This document shows, in pieces, positions 23,707 through 34,790 of a stretch of DNA of 64,000 bases. Location of the stretch: the NCBI GenBank assembly GCA_028564705.1, contig JAPXFQ010002824.1, positions 586,501 to 650,500 of the forward strand. Direction: 5' to 3'. Under the pieces are notes generated by a model. That model was not told the origin of the DNA and did no database searches. It saw only the letters and a program-made list of their open reading frames with translations. Every line of letters starts with the position of its first letter. Within the stretch, counting starts at the first letter, position 1. Both the position numbers and the translations under genes were made by a program. The DNA is from Apricaphanius iberus. Its lineage: Eukaryota > Chordata > Actinopteri > Cyprinodontiformes > Aphaniidae.

Positions 23707-24012
23707 TTGGGTTCAGAGCGCACAAACAGAAAGATGGACTTGACAGAAGCAATGTGCAAGGCATGCCAAGTGGAGGTGAAATATTGTAGAACTATGACCA
23801 ACTTCAGGAACCACATGCTGCGACATAACCATTATCTCATGTCTGAGCTGTTCACTGGGCTGCAACAGGTGAACTCAAGCAAACACTACAACTACCAGCC
23901 AATTTGGCATGTTCTCTTAAAAATAACTGAGGAGATTCCAGACTTAATTTGCAAAGATATGCATCTACTTTCTTTAGCAATATATTACGGTCTTTCACAA
24001 GCGTCATTCTGA
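23707..24012 (+). pseudogene. BED-finger hAT transposase remnant
   Basis: The 101-residue frame has CKACQVEVKYC around residues 17-27 followed by TNFRNHMLRHNH near residues 32-42. This gives the C-x2-C and H-x3-H spacing of a BED zinc finger, a DNA-binding domain of hAT transposases and ZBED proteins. After a short linker, LLKITEEIPDLICKDMHLLS resembles the IT-AI--FICKDM-P-S segment that starts the hAT transposase body. Homology then ends at a stop. Only the N-terminal fifth of a typical 600-700 residue transposase is present. I see no terminal inverted repeat. The frame has stayed open over the finger, so a host-used ZBED exon is possible, but a relic is more likely. Confidence 0.6.
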
Positions 24013-26690
24013 AGATGACATTTCAAACATGGTCCCCCTCAGTGCTTCCTCAAACTTTCTGGCGTGGAGGACTAGGGTGCACATGGATTATTAGAGTTGG
24101 CAATGCTGGAGGCTTTACTTGAAGGTGCGCATGTTCTTACAGCAGTAAAACACACAGCAGAAGGGCAATGGTAAGGCAGACGTATGATATAGTCTTTATT
24201 AAACGTTTCTGTCGCTTCTTGTCTTTGATATTTTTTTTGCTGCTTGTAAAGCACAGACAACACCACTGGTTAAATTTTTCTTCAGACAAGCACTAAAACT
24301 AGGCAGGAAACATCTCCAGCTGGACAGAGCGCCCTTTGATTCTGAACAGCTGCACTGCCGTCATACCTTCGGGTTTAATCTACTGTGGCACAATATCTCA
24401 ATCCTTCCTTGGTAATAGCGAACTCCAAGTGTCTGGCTGACACTGGACTCTGTGATGGTGCTGCTGTGGTTCTGTGGACTCAACACTTTCCAAAGATAAC
24501 ATGGCCCAAAGATTTCCAATCACGGGCAGACTAAGGCCCTGTGAAGGCAAACTGCCTGATGGGGAACAGACCAAAAAGGGCAGCTACATCTTCTGAGACG
24601 CACAGCACTACACTGATATGTCTTTAAGGTTTATAGTTAGTTACCACAGATGAGATAAACAGGGACTGACGGTGTGATTTAAATACACCTAGGGGATAAA
24701 AAAAACAGAAGATGCATGAGGCCCAGCTGGTTTGAAATTATGATACCAAAGATAGAGTAATAAGGATGTCATCAAGTGCAAAAGAGTCAAACAAATCACG
24801 TGTATTTATATGTTAATCTACTGATCATGCTATAAATCATTACTAATAGCCCCCTGTTCCCTAATAACTAGCTGATTCATGTCAAAACATGTTCCTGTAA
24901 TATATTGTTGCTTTCTGTTATTCATAGGTAAATTAAGATTTCCAGGAAAGGCTTGTCCCTGTGAGAGGGCCAGCCATGTGCGCAGTCATACACCACATGA
25001 CGTCTTTGTAGGGGAACATTCCTTCGAGGTCTTTTTCCTCTGGCGTTTAAACTATTCTTTTCAATTCAGAAACAGGGCACATAAATAGTGGTTTTTGCCA
25101 AAAATATGGGATAGTAGATTAATGCAAAATTCAGTTATATTAAGAAAATGTGTTAAAAGTCCCAGACTGGAAACAAAATATGCAACTTTCCACAGGAAGA
25201 AACATACAAGACTGAATTTGACTGAACTACTTTTTGCACTACCCAAAAATGGACAAAAATGGATGAGAGTTTTCACCATTGCCAAACATAACAGTTACCC
25301 AACACAATCTCTCTGAGGGGAGCAGGTATCTACAGTATGTCAGCATCATAACATCTTGGAACATCTTGTCACTATAACTCTCTCCCTATAGTCTCTAAAA
25401 TATATTCCTTCCAACTGTGCCCCACTAAACACTATAGAGGAAAGTTAACTAAAAAGATGGTTCTAATATTCACTATAGTTTACAGGAGCTAGGATTGTGC
25501 CTCCTCTCCACTAATCACTTTATGGTGACAGGAGGTGGTCCTCCAGTCAATCAGCTTACCCCCGTGGGGTGACCTCAAGGCCGAGAGCTTCCCTAAAGCC
25601 TCAGCTCCTACAAAAAGTTTGCTGCCTGCTCAAATAGCAACAGCTACAAAAGTCTGTGCTGGACCAGGCCTTTCATCCTCCAAAATTTGCACATTTAGCA
25701 TCCAAGATTAAAAGCATCAAAGGTTTAAAGATAGAGACACAAGAAAAAAGTGCTTAAGTCTGTATTCATTTGTCCCATGCCCATGTGTTGCAGGGTGTGG
25801 GTCAATCCTGCACAGCTCCAACAGTAGGAATCTTGAGTTGGCTCTGAGGTTATTCAGGGTTAAACCTCAGAAAGTCTCTCTGCTGCCACAAGTGGAAGCT
25901 CTACTATGTATTGTTGTGGAACTAAGGACAATGAGGCTTTCCCATCTTTCTTTTTTTTTGTCTCTCAGTCTCAAAATGAGTATGTACACATTTTCCATAT
26001 CAAAATGTTATCCTGATCCAGCTTCAGAAATCCAAATATCTCAGTTCTTTTTAAACTTATGTTAAATCTTCGTTCCAAAGTTCACAATTATATATGTTTC
26101 TACAGTAATTCAGTCTTTAAATCCTAAAAAAAAATCAAATACTATAAGAGAGAAAGCACGGATGGATGGGTATTTTGAAGATGGCATATGGCAGGGATCT
26201 GCCAACCTTACCCTTTGTGAAAAAGTACCTTTGCTAAATCATGAAAACCAGTGTCTAGCCAGTTTATTTGGAAAGCTGAGTTTCATTTTACAAGACAAAC
26301 TACCAAAGCTGCAAAATGAACAAATCAACTAAAGAACTGTCTGACAAGGTCAAGTCGAATAAAAGATCTAGAAAACAAACTCATTATTCCCCCGAACAGC
26401 GATGAACCTTCACAGCAGTGGGTGGCCTAGCAAAATTACTCCGAGAGCACTCGGAATGCTCACTGTGGACATAATGCTTTTCCTCTGTATGCTGTACTGC
26501 TGCCAGCATTTGTTTACCATCTGTGCTACTCTCTAGTCCAACCGGAAAAATACTAGTGTGAAAGGGCGCATGTCGAACACACTTCAATCAATAAATTCCT
26601 TTTTAATGTATCCTGGGATAAAGTCTCACTTTTTGGTTAATATATTACTCTTATTACTGCCAGAATTGGTGTTAGATGTGCAGTGAAACG
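24013..26690. other. No gene recognised
   Basis: Mixed composition. Short frames at 24879-25316 show no domain. 26390-26590 is a somewhat GC-richer block that may be part of an unidentified repeat. No exon, RNA gene or named element is supported. Confidence 0.4.
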
Positions 26691-26694
26691 TGCT

Positions 26695-27290
26695 GACTGT
26701 TGGCTAATTTGAGGGATGAGAAAAGAGCCCAGAGCAACATCTAAAGAGATGCAAACCTCACTTGCCTCAATTGAGGTTACTGTTCATGATGTATCAGTAA
26801 GAGCCTTGGCAAAAATATTATCCAAGTTCAAAGGTAAAAACTACTGTTGAGCAAGAACACAAAGGTAACCAGACAATTGTGACACTTTTTCAAATTGCAT
26901 TTAGAAGCAAAAAAAAAGAACCTCAAACCAGCACTCCAACATGGTGGTGAAGTTGTGATGTTATAGGAGTGAGTCGCTGTTTCAAATTATGTAACTGGCA
27001 GAATCATGAATTCTGTTCCTTTCAAGAAAATCCTCAAGTAGAACAACTGGCCATCAGTTCATAACTTTACGCTCAGTTGGGCTTGGCTTATACAGCAGGA
27101 CAATGATCACCAGCACACCATTAACTTAACATCTAAGTCAATGAAATAAGACATAAAATGAAATGCTTGGATTAGCCTAGTCAAGGTTTGCACTTTCAGC
27201 TGTTGGATTGCTGTGTAAAAACCTTAAGCTGGCCATTCTTATCCTAAAACTCTGTTGAAGGACTTCTGAAGAGTACAAAAATGTATCCTG
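26695..27290 (+). pseudogene. Tc1-like transposon relic
   Basis: The plus strand follows the order of a Tc1 transposase gene at nucleotide level. Around 26905-26975 there is a region where ACATGGTGGTG corresponds to the GGGS motif. Then GGCCATCAGTTCATAAC and CAGCAGGACAATGATCACCA give the QQDND stretch with the second catalytic Asp. CACACCATTAAC corresponds to the H-A stretch, and TTGGATTAGCCTAGTCAAG to the W--QSPDLNP stretch. It contains numerous stops and small deletions. It belongs to a Tc1 family different from the 7.25-kb copy. Boundaries are approximate and I did not identify its TIRs. Confidence 0.65.
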
Positions 27291-28679
27291 AGTGATGTAA
27301 AATACTTAATGCTAGTTACTAGAAAAGCTTGAGCATTTTGTTATTTTAAGTTCAATCATTTGACTGCATTTTGTACCAAAACTATTTTGTTTGATGTTGA
27401 AATTAGTTTCACGATCTGAAGTACCTCATTTTAATAAAGATTCAAAAATAGAAGGAGGTAAATATCTTTTAACAGCACTTGACTTTTTTGGTACTTGTAG
27501 TACTAGTTTTTTCATTGAGGTAAAATTGTCTTTTCGCATGACTGAAATATTAACGGGTCAGTATGAAGAAGCTTCAACAAAAAAACATATTCCTATGAAA
27601 ATGGTCTGGTATAGTAGCTGGACCAAAGTATAATTCCAAATAGAAGACACCAGTTGTATTCATTCTAGCTGAGTTACATAAGACTGTCTCACTCTGGACA
27701 AGCCTTGGCAGCAGTGCATGACTGGTTGGCAGGTTCAGGTTTAACTTCCTCTAAACACTGAGACATAAAGGTTTCAGATGGCAGCATATGACAGTGGTGG
27801 TGATCTCCTTCAGTCATGTCAGGTAGTCTAGGCATGTCTGAAGCCTGAAACAGCTGACTCTGCTGTAACCTTAAAATGTCAATGCTACAATGCATCAATG
27901 CACTCCTATGAGCAAAATGGGCTGAAGACAGATGTGACAAAGAATATAATGTATTTTGCCTAGGAAATCTTTCTGAAACAGAAAACAAATACACATGTTC
28001 CACGAAGGAAGATTAAAAAAAAGACACACTGAAAGCTTCTTGCATCTGTTAGCAAAACAAATCAAAGCACTGAAATATATATCTGAGTGCGTATTTTTAA
28101 CAGCTCTAAAGTAAATCTACACATATTATAAAATGTTTAAGAGTGCTGCCATTTAAGCAAAGTACTAGTATTACTAAAAATATGTGTCACACAGAAGTTA
28201 AAAAATCTCCATATACACAGACAATTCAAGCTTTAGAAATTCCTCAAAAAATATTTAAGAGCATGGACAGATTCTTTAATAGAATATGTGAACGTTGTGT
28301 TATTGCCATGACTCACTCAAAATGAACTCTGATCTCTAGCATAAATCTGCAAAATCGCTACTGATTTTACCGCTGGCTTTTTTTTTTGTCTCTACAAGGA
28401 ATAACTAATGTTACATATGAATGTTTTGGTTAAAGCAGTGCCTGAAAACTCTCACAGTTCTAGGACTACATTAACAGTGGTTATAGAATGCCATAGTGCT
28501 GCTAGTTCTTTTCTTTCTTTCTCATAATCTCTGAACCTGTGTTATGGTTGTATGTTTATTGTCATTGGCCTTCTACAATGTGAACCTTGGCTCTAGTCTC
28601 AACTCTTTTCAAGCTCCTTAATTCTATTTATTTGTTGTTTTGTTTGTAAGAATTATCATGCATTTACTGTAGCTCCACC
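27291..28679. other. AT-rich DNA, no gene recognised
   Basis: An 80-codon plus frame (27391-27633) and a 104-codon minus frame (27689-28003) have no recognisable motifs and no splice support. Nothing else is seen. Confidence 0.45.
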
Positions 28680-28764
28680 AATGAGGTCTGACTAGCTTGT
28701 CTGTTCCTGCTGTAGAATAACATCCCCACAGCATTATACTGCCACCACCATATGTCACTGTTGG

Positions 28765-28767
<3 letters not shown>
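28680..28767 (-). pseudogene. Tc1 transposase fragment, downstream half
   Basis: On the minus strand the sequence encodes [20 protein letters not shown], the GGGSIMLWG motif of Tc1 transposases and what follows it. The homology stops at the CAAT microsatellite. The upstream part of the same transposase (WSDETKIELFG-like) is on the far side of that insertion, at 29246-29640. Confidence 0.78.
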
Positions 28768-28815
<48 letters not shown>

Positions 28816-29245
28816 TATCTATCTATCTATCAATCAACTTCACTTATAAAGCACCTTTTATACAATGAAATGCAGTTCAAGTGCTATACAAAATTACAAA
28901 TGAACCCCACATATATATCCCCCTTCCCCAACCCCACCCCCTATAGACACAAACAAGTTAAACATATCTACCCCCTCCATCCAAACATATCCCCATGTAT
29001 CCTCGTGAAAATTACATTAAAATGGGCAATAAACATTGAAAATAAAATGAAAATTGGGCTGAGTGCAGATGAGCCAGGTTGAAACAGGAAACACCATTAG
29101 GGGAGCCATCTGCACCCGCAGCAGCAGATCTATAGTAGCAGCCGAAGCCCCAACCCAGGGTGCTAAAAGGAGGCGGGGCCAGGACCCCACCTCCACCCAA
29201 GCACCACCTGGAAAGCGCCAAGACAGCCACAGATGACCAATGCTC
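28768..29245 (-). mobile_element. CAAT-tailed retroposon inserted in a Tc1 relic
   Basis: A (CAAT)n/(ATCT)n tract at 28769-28833 is followed by CTTCACTTATAAAGCACCTT, then ATGCAGTTCAAGTGCTATAC, which are typical of the 3' region of fish LINE/SINE-type retroposons read in reverse. A GC-richer portion follows (29100-29230, with GGAGGCGGGGCCAGGACCCC). It sits exactly between two halves of a Tc1 transposase. The microsatellite would be the 3' tail, so the retroposon lies on the minus strand. I cannot name the family, and no clear target duplication is visible. Confidence 0.6.
28769..28833. repeat. (CAAT)n and (ATCT)n microsatellite
   Basis: About a dozen perfect CAAT units followed by several ATCT units. 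It forms the presumed tail of the retroposon. Confidence 0.95.
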
Positions 29246-29640
29246 CCAACGCAGTTAGTTGGTGTATTTAGGTAAAAGTCCCATGCTAGTTGTCCTGTCA
29301 CACATGGCAATTTGTACTGTATGCCAAAAAGTTCAATTTTGGTCTCTCCAACCAGAGTGTCTTCTTCCACATGTTTGCTTGTGGCAAACAGGACTTCTTG
29401 ATGGGTTTCTTTTAATAAAACCTTTTTTTCTTTACCACTTTCCAACAGAGACCAAACTAGTTGCATTCATAAAGACTGCACACTCTGCAGCCTTCACAGA
29501 ACAGTTAATTATACTGAACAAGTTATACTGAGTTCAACTAAAATTTGGACTGTATTACTAATAAGTCACTCTGAAAGCAACCGTTTAAACTAAATCCTGT
29601 TTAGGGATATCAGACTAAATAAAATCTGGGGAAAAAAAAA
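29246..29640 (-). pseudogene. Tc1 transposase fragment, upstream half, and 5' end
   Basis: The minus strand encodes LLKETHQEVLFATSKHVEED and then GETKIELFGIQYK. These correspond to the LLKEKHK--RL-FA--H segment and the WSDETKIELFG segment with the first catalytic Asp lost (VGETK here). Further right, CAGAACAGTTAATTATACTG and CAGACTAAATAAAATCTGG match the 5' non-coding end of the same common fish Tc1 family, also present at 47.88 kb. Together with 28680-28767 it is one element split by the CAAT retroposon. Confidence 0.78.
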
Positions 29641-30414
29641 TCTTCATAGGTATAAATAGTTTCTCATGTATTGCTTAAATAACCGAAACATGAAAAAGTT
29701 TAATTTTCAACATATGTCCCATCCCTATGTTTATTTATATATTTTCCTTCAAATTTCTGAATGAAACCTACCACCGTCTTTTTTGGCTCCACATAGATCA
29801 TTGGTAATATAAAAGGCATTCATACCAGAACATGCAGAAAACTATCTCTCATGTCATTAAATACCAAGAGCAAGAAAGAGGAACAGATTCTAAGATTTAA
29901 AAGAAAAAAAATATATTTCCAAACAGAGATTAAAGGCTTATTCTCTGGCTTTTATCTTATAAACAAGACGTGTAAGCAAAACATTTTTGTCCTTTGTGTG
30001 TTCAATGATCCTTAAGTGACCACTAAGGAAACCACTTCATAGCCCATAGGAATACATCTGAATGAATCACAACATTTTCTGACATGTTCACTGAAAGATC
30101 AGACTTAACTTTGCACAGCTCTAACCACAACAATCATGTAAACATAACTTCCTGTCCTCAAATCTTCGGACAACATTACTTGTGGTTTACATCAATGAAG
30201 GTTTTCACTTCTTAGCAAGACTAAGCAAAAGCAAAAAAAAACAAAAAACGTAACCCTCACCACACTTATAGATTGGTTCAGATGTTTGCTTAAATTAAGA
30301 CAGATGCTTTTGAGAAACAATCTCACAGTTTATGGTAACATTATAAACATTCCCTGCATGCCAAAAAACATTAATTACAAAATAGTCACAAACTGTTGAA
30401 GTATTATTTTTGAC
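29641..30414. other. Non-coding DNA
   Basis: AT-rich, without domains, repeats or RNA genes that I can recognise. Confidence 0.5.
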
Positions 30415-30840
30415 CCTAAATAAATGCAACGAGCAAATCAATGCATGGATGTCCCATAACTTTCTCCAGCTAAATTGCAACAAAACTGAAGTACAGTATT
30501 TATATTTGTATCTAAAGATGAACGATCAAAAGTCAGCACACAGTGTCAGTTATACAGCTAGAAACCACTGATCATGGCCAAAATTTAGGTCTAATAATGT
30601 ACTCAGACTTGAATCTCCAGTGTCACATAAAGACAATCACAAGGTCAGCCTACTATCACCTAAAGAACATTTCTCAGATTAAAGGAGTGATGTCACAACA
30701 GGACCTTGAAAATCTCATTCATTTGTTTATCTTTAGTCGGATTGATTACTGCAACAGTGTCCTCCAGGTCTGCCTAAAATGTCAATCAGACAGCTGCAGC
30801 TCACGTTCTCACTAGAACCAGGAAAGTAAAACACATCCTC
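30415..30840 (+). pseudogene. Old L2 LINE, part before the nested insertion
   Basis: One frame gives INAWMSHNFLQLNCNKTEVQ, then LGLIMYSDLNLQCHIKTITR, SAYYHLKNISQIK and SRIDYCNSVLQ. These are the consecutive post-YADD segments of L2-clade reverse transcriptase (WM--N-L-LN-DKTE, LGV--D--L-F--HI, FHLRNI--I and SRLDYCN). It stops after CATCCTC at 30834-30840. The homology resumes at 34241 with the same seven bases. Stops and substitutions show it is old. Confidence 0.82.
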
Positions 30841-30903
30841 CCAGAAGAAGAAGACTAGACAGAAAGTAATCTGGAATGCATAAGACTGACCCACACGACT
30901 CCG

Positions 30904-33900
30904 ATGCCGAGCCCAAACATCACAGCCTGCGGGACGGGCCCACCTGTAGCATGGAGGAAAGTGACCACCTTGGAGACCGCTCGCGTGCCAGCCCTACGCC
31001 CAGCGCCACAACGGAGACGACTGAGTTTGGAGCCAAACAACGTGGAAACCATCGCCGCTGCCTACGGACCGAACTCCTCCACCATCAAGTCATTCTGGTC
31101 CACCGCTCGCCGCCCACAGAGAAACACCAGTCGCCGTGCAGATCACTCTGTGTTAGCCCGCGTCCCGAGGGCGGCTAGCCCAACTGTCAGTCTCAGCAGA
31201 GGTAGCACTGCGGTCCACGTCGGCCTGTTGAACATCCGCTCTCTCACGAGTAAGGGCCACCTCGTCCAAGATCTTTTGACGGACCGTAAGTTTGACATCT
31301 TCTGCCTAACTGAGACCTGGCAGCAGCCAAATGACTTTACATCACTCAATGATGCTACTCCACCGGGGTTTGTTTACCACGCTGCACCTCGCGTGTCTGG
31401 TAAAGGGGGCGGTCTTGCTATGATACACCGTGACAACTGGAGGGTCGCGCCTGTGAATGCTCCTACCTGTCATTCATTTGAGGCTACTGTCTTACAGCTC
31501 TCTGGACACATTCCTACAGTTTTTGCCATTATCTACCGACCACCAAAACCAAACAGGGATTTTATCACAGACATTGCTGCATTTATGACTCATCTATCCA
31601 CACTTTCACCAAATGTTATACTGCTCGGAGACTTCAATATTCACATGGATAATTGCAATAACATTCTCACCAAAGATTTTACCTCCACCCTGGACAGTTT
31701 CGGATTTCAACAGTTTGTCAACTTCCCCACTCACAATAAAGGACATATTTTGGATTTAATCTGCTGCTCAGGATTAACACCATTAAACTGTAAAAATGAC
31801 CATCTCCCATACATAGATCACCTACTACTCTCATTTAATGTTAATCTGTCTTTTACCAAATCCAACCCACCACGCATTATACATTTCCGTAAAATAAAGG
31901 ACATTAACCCGGACAACTTAACATCTCTCATTCATAACCTCCCCAGTGTTGGTGGTCTTTCTACAACAGATGAGCTTCTCACAAACTACAACACAAACCT
32001 CCATAATATTCTCAATACTCTCGCCCCACTTAAAACTCGCTCTGTCTCCTTCATTCAAACAGCACCATGGTTCACTCCCGCTCTCAGACAGCTTAAAACA
32101 AAAGGCCGCCAATTGGAAAGACTCTATAGAAAAACTGGACTCACTATTCATAAAGACATGTACTCCACTCACATTCTCCAATACAAGGACGCCATCTCCA
32201 AAGCCAAATCCACTTATTATTCTGGTCTAATCAGCTCAAATGAAGGTAACTCCAAAACACTCTTCTCACTCATCTCAACCATCACAAAACCTTCTGACTC
32301 TCTTCCATCTCATCTCTTTTCTTCTGATTTCTGCAATACCCTGGCCTCATTTTTCACCTCTAAAATTCAGCAAATACACCAGCAACTTACTCCCTCACCT
32401 TTTTCTAATGCTCCTGCTCTACCCTTTTCAGCTCCAAACCACCTATTCTCTGCCTTCACCTTACCATGCGTCACCCAAATCTCCACTCTCATCCAGAAAT
32501 CCAAACCCTCCTCCTGTCAACTTGATCCCATTCCCACTGTCCTTGTGAAAGCCTCCACTTATGCACTCTCCCCTCTCATAACTAACATCATTCAAGCGTC
32601 CCGTACTTCTGGTACTGTACCCTCTTCACTCAAAACTGCTGCTGTCACTCCCATTCTCAAGAAACCTGGTTCTGACCCTTCTGACCTTAATAACATTTCA
32701 AACCTTCCTTTGATTTCCAAACTCCTTGAAAAAACTGTTGCTGCCCAACTCCACGCCCATCTTTCCTCCAATAATCTGTATGAACAATTTCAATCTGGCT
32801 TCCGTTCCTTCCACAGTACTGAAACTGCCCTCCTCAAAATCACCAATGACCTTCTTATCTCTGCTGACTCCGGTTCACTCTCCATACTCCTCCTGCTTGA
32901 TCTCAATGCACCTTTTGACACCATTTCCCACTCCATCCTTCTGGACAGACTCTCCTCCATTGGCATCACAAGTACTCCCCTCTCCTGGTTCCGCTCCTAC
33001 CTTTCTGACCGCACCCAGTTCATTCAGCTTAAATCTTTTACATCACGTCCCTTCTCCGTCACCTCAGGTGTTCCCCAGGGTTCTGTCCTCGGCCCCCTAC
33101 TGTTTCTAATCTACCTTCTTCCCCTTGGTCAAATCTTCAGAAAACATCACATTCACTTTCACTGCTACGCGGATGACACCCAGCTCTAAATCTCCAGTAA
33201 ACCTAACTCCACACTCCCACCCTCCTCTCTCACCAACTGCCTCCATGAAATTAAGTCCTGGTTCACCTCAAACTTCCTCAAACTTAACAGCAATAAAACT
33301 GAACTCCTCCTAGTTGACACCAAATCCACCCTAAATAAAATCAACAATTTTTCCATTCCCATTGGTGGCTCCTCCATTTCCCCCTCTCTTCAGGTAAAGA
33401 GTCTGGGTGTCATCCTCGACAGCACCCTCTCCTTCACCGCACACATCAACAGCATCACTCGCATCGCCTACTTCCACCTCAGAAACATCCGCCGGCTCCG
33501 TCCTTCACTCTCCCCTCAAACCGCTGCCATACTGGTTCACAGCCTTGTCACCTCCCGTCTCGATTACTGTAACTCTCTTCTGTTTGGTCTCCCACAAAAA
33601 ACCCTCCATAAACTCCAACTGGTCCAAAATGCAGCTGCCCGCATCATCACACACACCCCCTCCATAAACCACATCACACCTGTCCTGCCACAGCTCCACT
33701 GGCTCCCCATCACCCATCGCATCCAATATAAAATCCTGCTTCTCACATTCAAAGCAATCCACTACCTCGCCCCTCCATACCTGACTGACCTCCTCCATAT
33801 TTCCACACCTGCCCGCTCTCTCCGCTCCTCCTCCTCTCTCCGGCTCACTGTCCCTCCCGCCCGTCTTGTCACCGTGGGGAGCAGAGCCTTCAGCCGCTCT

Positions 33901-34011
33901 GCTCGCCAGCTCTGGAACACTCTCCCCCCTGAGCTCTGCAACACAGACTCACTTTCACACTTCAAATCCATCCTCAAAACTCATCTGTTTAGACAAGCCT
34001 ATTCACTGTGA
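30904..34011 (+). pseudogene. L2 ORF2-type protein: APE endonuclease and reverse transcriptase, one stop codon
   Basis: The frame from ATG 30904 encodes a basic N-terminus, then an apurinic-like endonuclease from about residue 104. Visible motifs are LLNIRSL, CLTETW (catalytic Glu), [16 protein letters not shown] at 240-249, and IDHLLLSF near the end of the domain. Reverse transcriptase follows: [21 protein letters not shown] (motif A, Asp 666), [14 protein letters not shown], and CYADDTQL with YADD at 755-758. The next codon is TAA (33187-33189), where L2 proteins normally have Tyr. The same frame then stays open to TGA at 34009-34011, through [35 protein letters not shown] and [18 protein letters not shown]. 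So one nonsense change separates about 761 from about 1,035 codons. Motif A has Pro where Ala is usual (NAPFD). Confidence 0.9.
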
Positions 34012-34200
34012 CCACAAATGCATTGTCCTGTTTTATTCATGCTGTTTTAACATTGTATTTTAACTGTTTTTGTTTTTTTGTTGTTGTTTTTTTATTATTA
34101 TTTTAAATTATTATTAGTTTTTATTCATATTATGTTGTTCTTGTACTTTTTGATGTAAGGCGACCTTGAGTGTCCAGAAAGGAGCCTAAGAAATAAAATG

Positions 34201-34201
<1 letters not shown>

Positions 34202-34231
<30 letters not shown>
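34202..34231. repeat. (ATT)n tail of the inner L2
   Basis: About ten ATT units immediately after AATAAAATGC. This is the 3' tail expected of this L2 type. Confidence 0.9.
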
Positions 34232-34240
34232 GTTACACGT

Positions 34241-34790
34241 CATCCTCTTACACTGGCTCCCTGTAACTCAAAACAGATTTCAAAATACTCCTACAGGTTT
34301 AGAAATCATTTAATTGCCTTACGCCAAAGTATATTAAAGCTTAGTTGCCTCTATGGCAACCCCCAGATCACTCAGGTCCCTTTAGTTAGATTCTATTCAG
34401 CATCCCTAGAATTAGAACTAGGCACAGAGAAGCAGCTTTCAGCTTCTATTCTCTAATCTGGAGCAAACTTCCAGACAACTGCAAAGCTGTTCAGTCACTG
34501 AATTCTTTTAAATCAAGGCTAAACAATCCATCTGTTTAGGGATGCCTTTGAGTAATATTTTCATATATCACAAATTTTATGTGTTTTTCATGCTGTATTC
34601 ATCTTTGACATGTAATATGTTTTGTGTGTATTTAATGTTTTATTGCTGTTTTTTCTTTCATGTAAAAACCATTTTGCTTTACATGAAAAAAAACATTTAA
34701 CCTTTGTCTTTCAGGGCTTCCTTAGAAGCCCATGCTGTTGAAAGTGTTATTGAAAGTGCTATACAAATACAATTGCCTTGCCTTTAATTT
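34241..34790 (+). pseudogene. Old L2 LINE, part after the nested insertion, and 3' tail
   Basis: It begins with CATCCTCTTACACTGGCTCC, the LHWLPV-type codons that follow the piece ending at 30840. It continues through AAGCAGCTTTCAGCTTCTAT (the AAFSFY segment) and TCTTTTAAATCAAGGCTAAA (FKSRLK), then a 3' untranslated region ending GCTATACAAATACAATTGCC. The tail is the same type as at 6.9 kb. It is a dead copy. Confidence 0.82.

Larger units (their letters stand above)
30841..34240 (+). mobile_element. Nearly complete L2 LINE inserted in an older L2
   Basis: A 3.4-kb unit flanked by CATCCTC on both sides (30834-30840 and 34241-34247). It has a CpG-rich 5' leader, one long coding region (endonuclease plus reverse transcriptase) at 30904-34011, a T-rich 3' untranslated region and an (ATT)n tail. 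The flanking sequences on both sides are consecutive parts of another L2, so this is insertion of one LINE into another. L2 elements move by target-primed reverse transcription. The near-complete length and single defect point to a relatively recent insertion. Confidence 0.88.

Noticed and set aside
28769..28833. CAAT tandem repeat considered as a CRISPR-like or satellite array
   Set aside because: A simple 4-bp microsatellite with no spacers, explained as a retroposon tail.
29017..29466. 149-codon minus-strand frame as one protein
   Set aside because: Its first part is Tc1 transposase and the rest is read-through into the CAAT retroposon. It is a chimera of two dead elements, not a gene.
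30876..33109. Additional frames of 60-127 codons inside the inner L2
   Set aside because: They are other-frame shadows of the L2 coding region and show none of its motifs.
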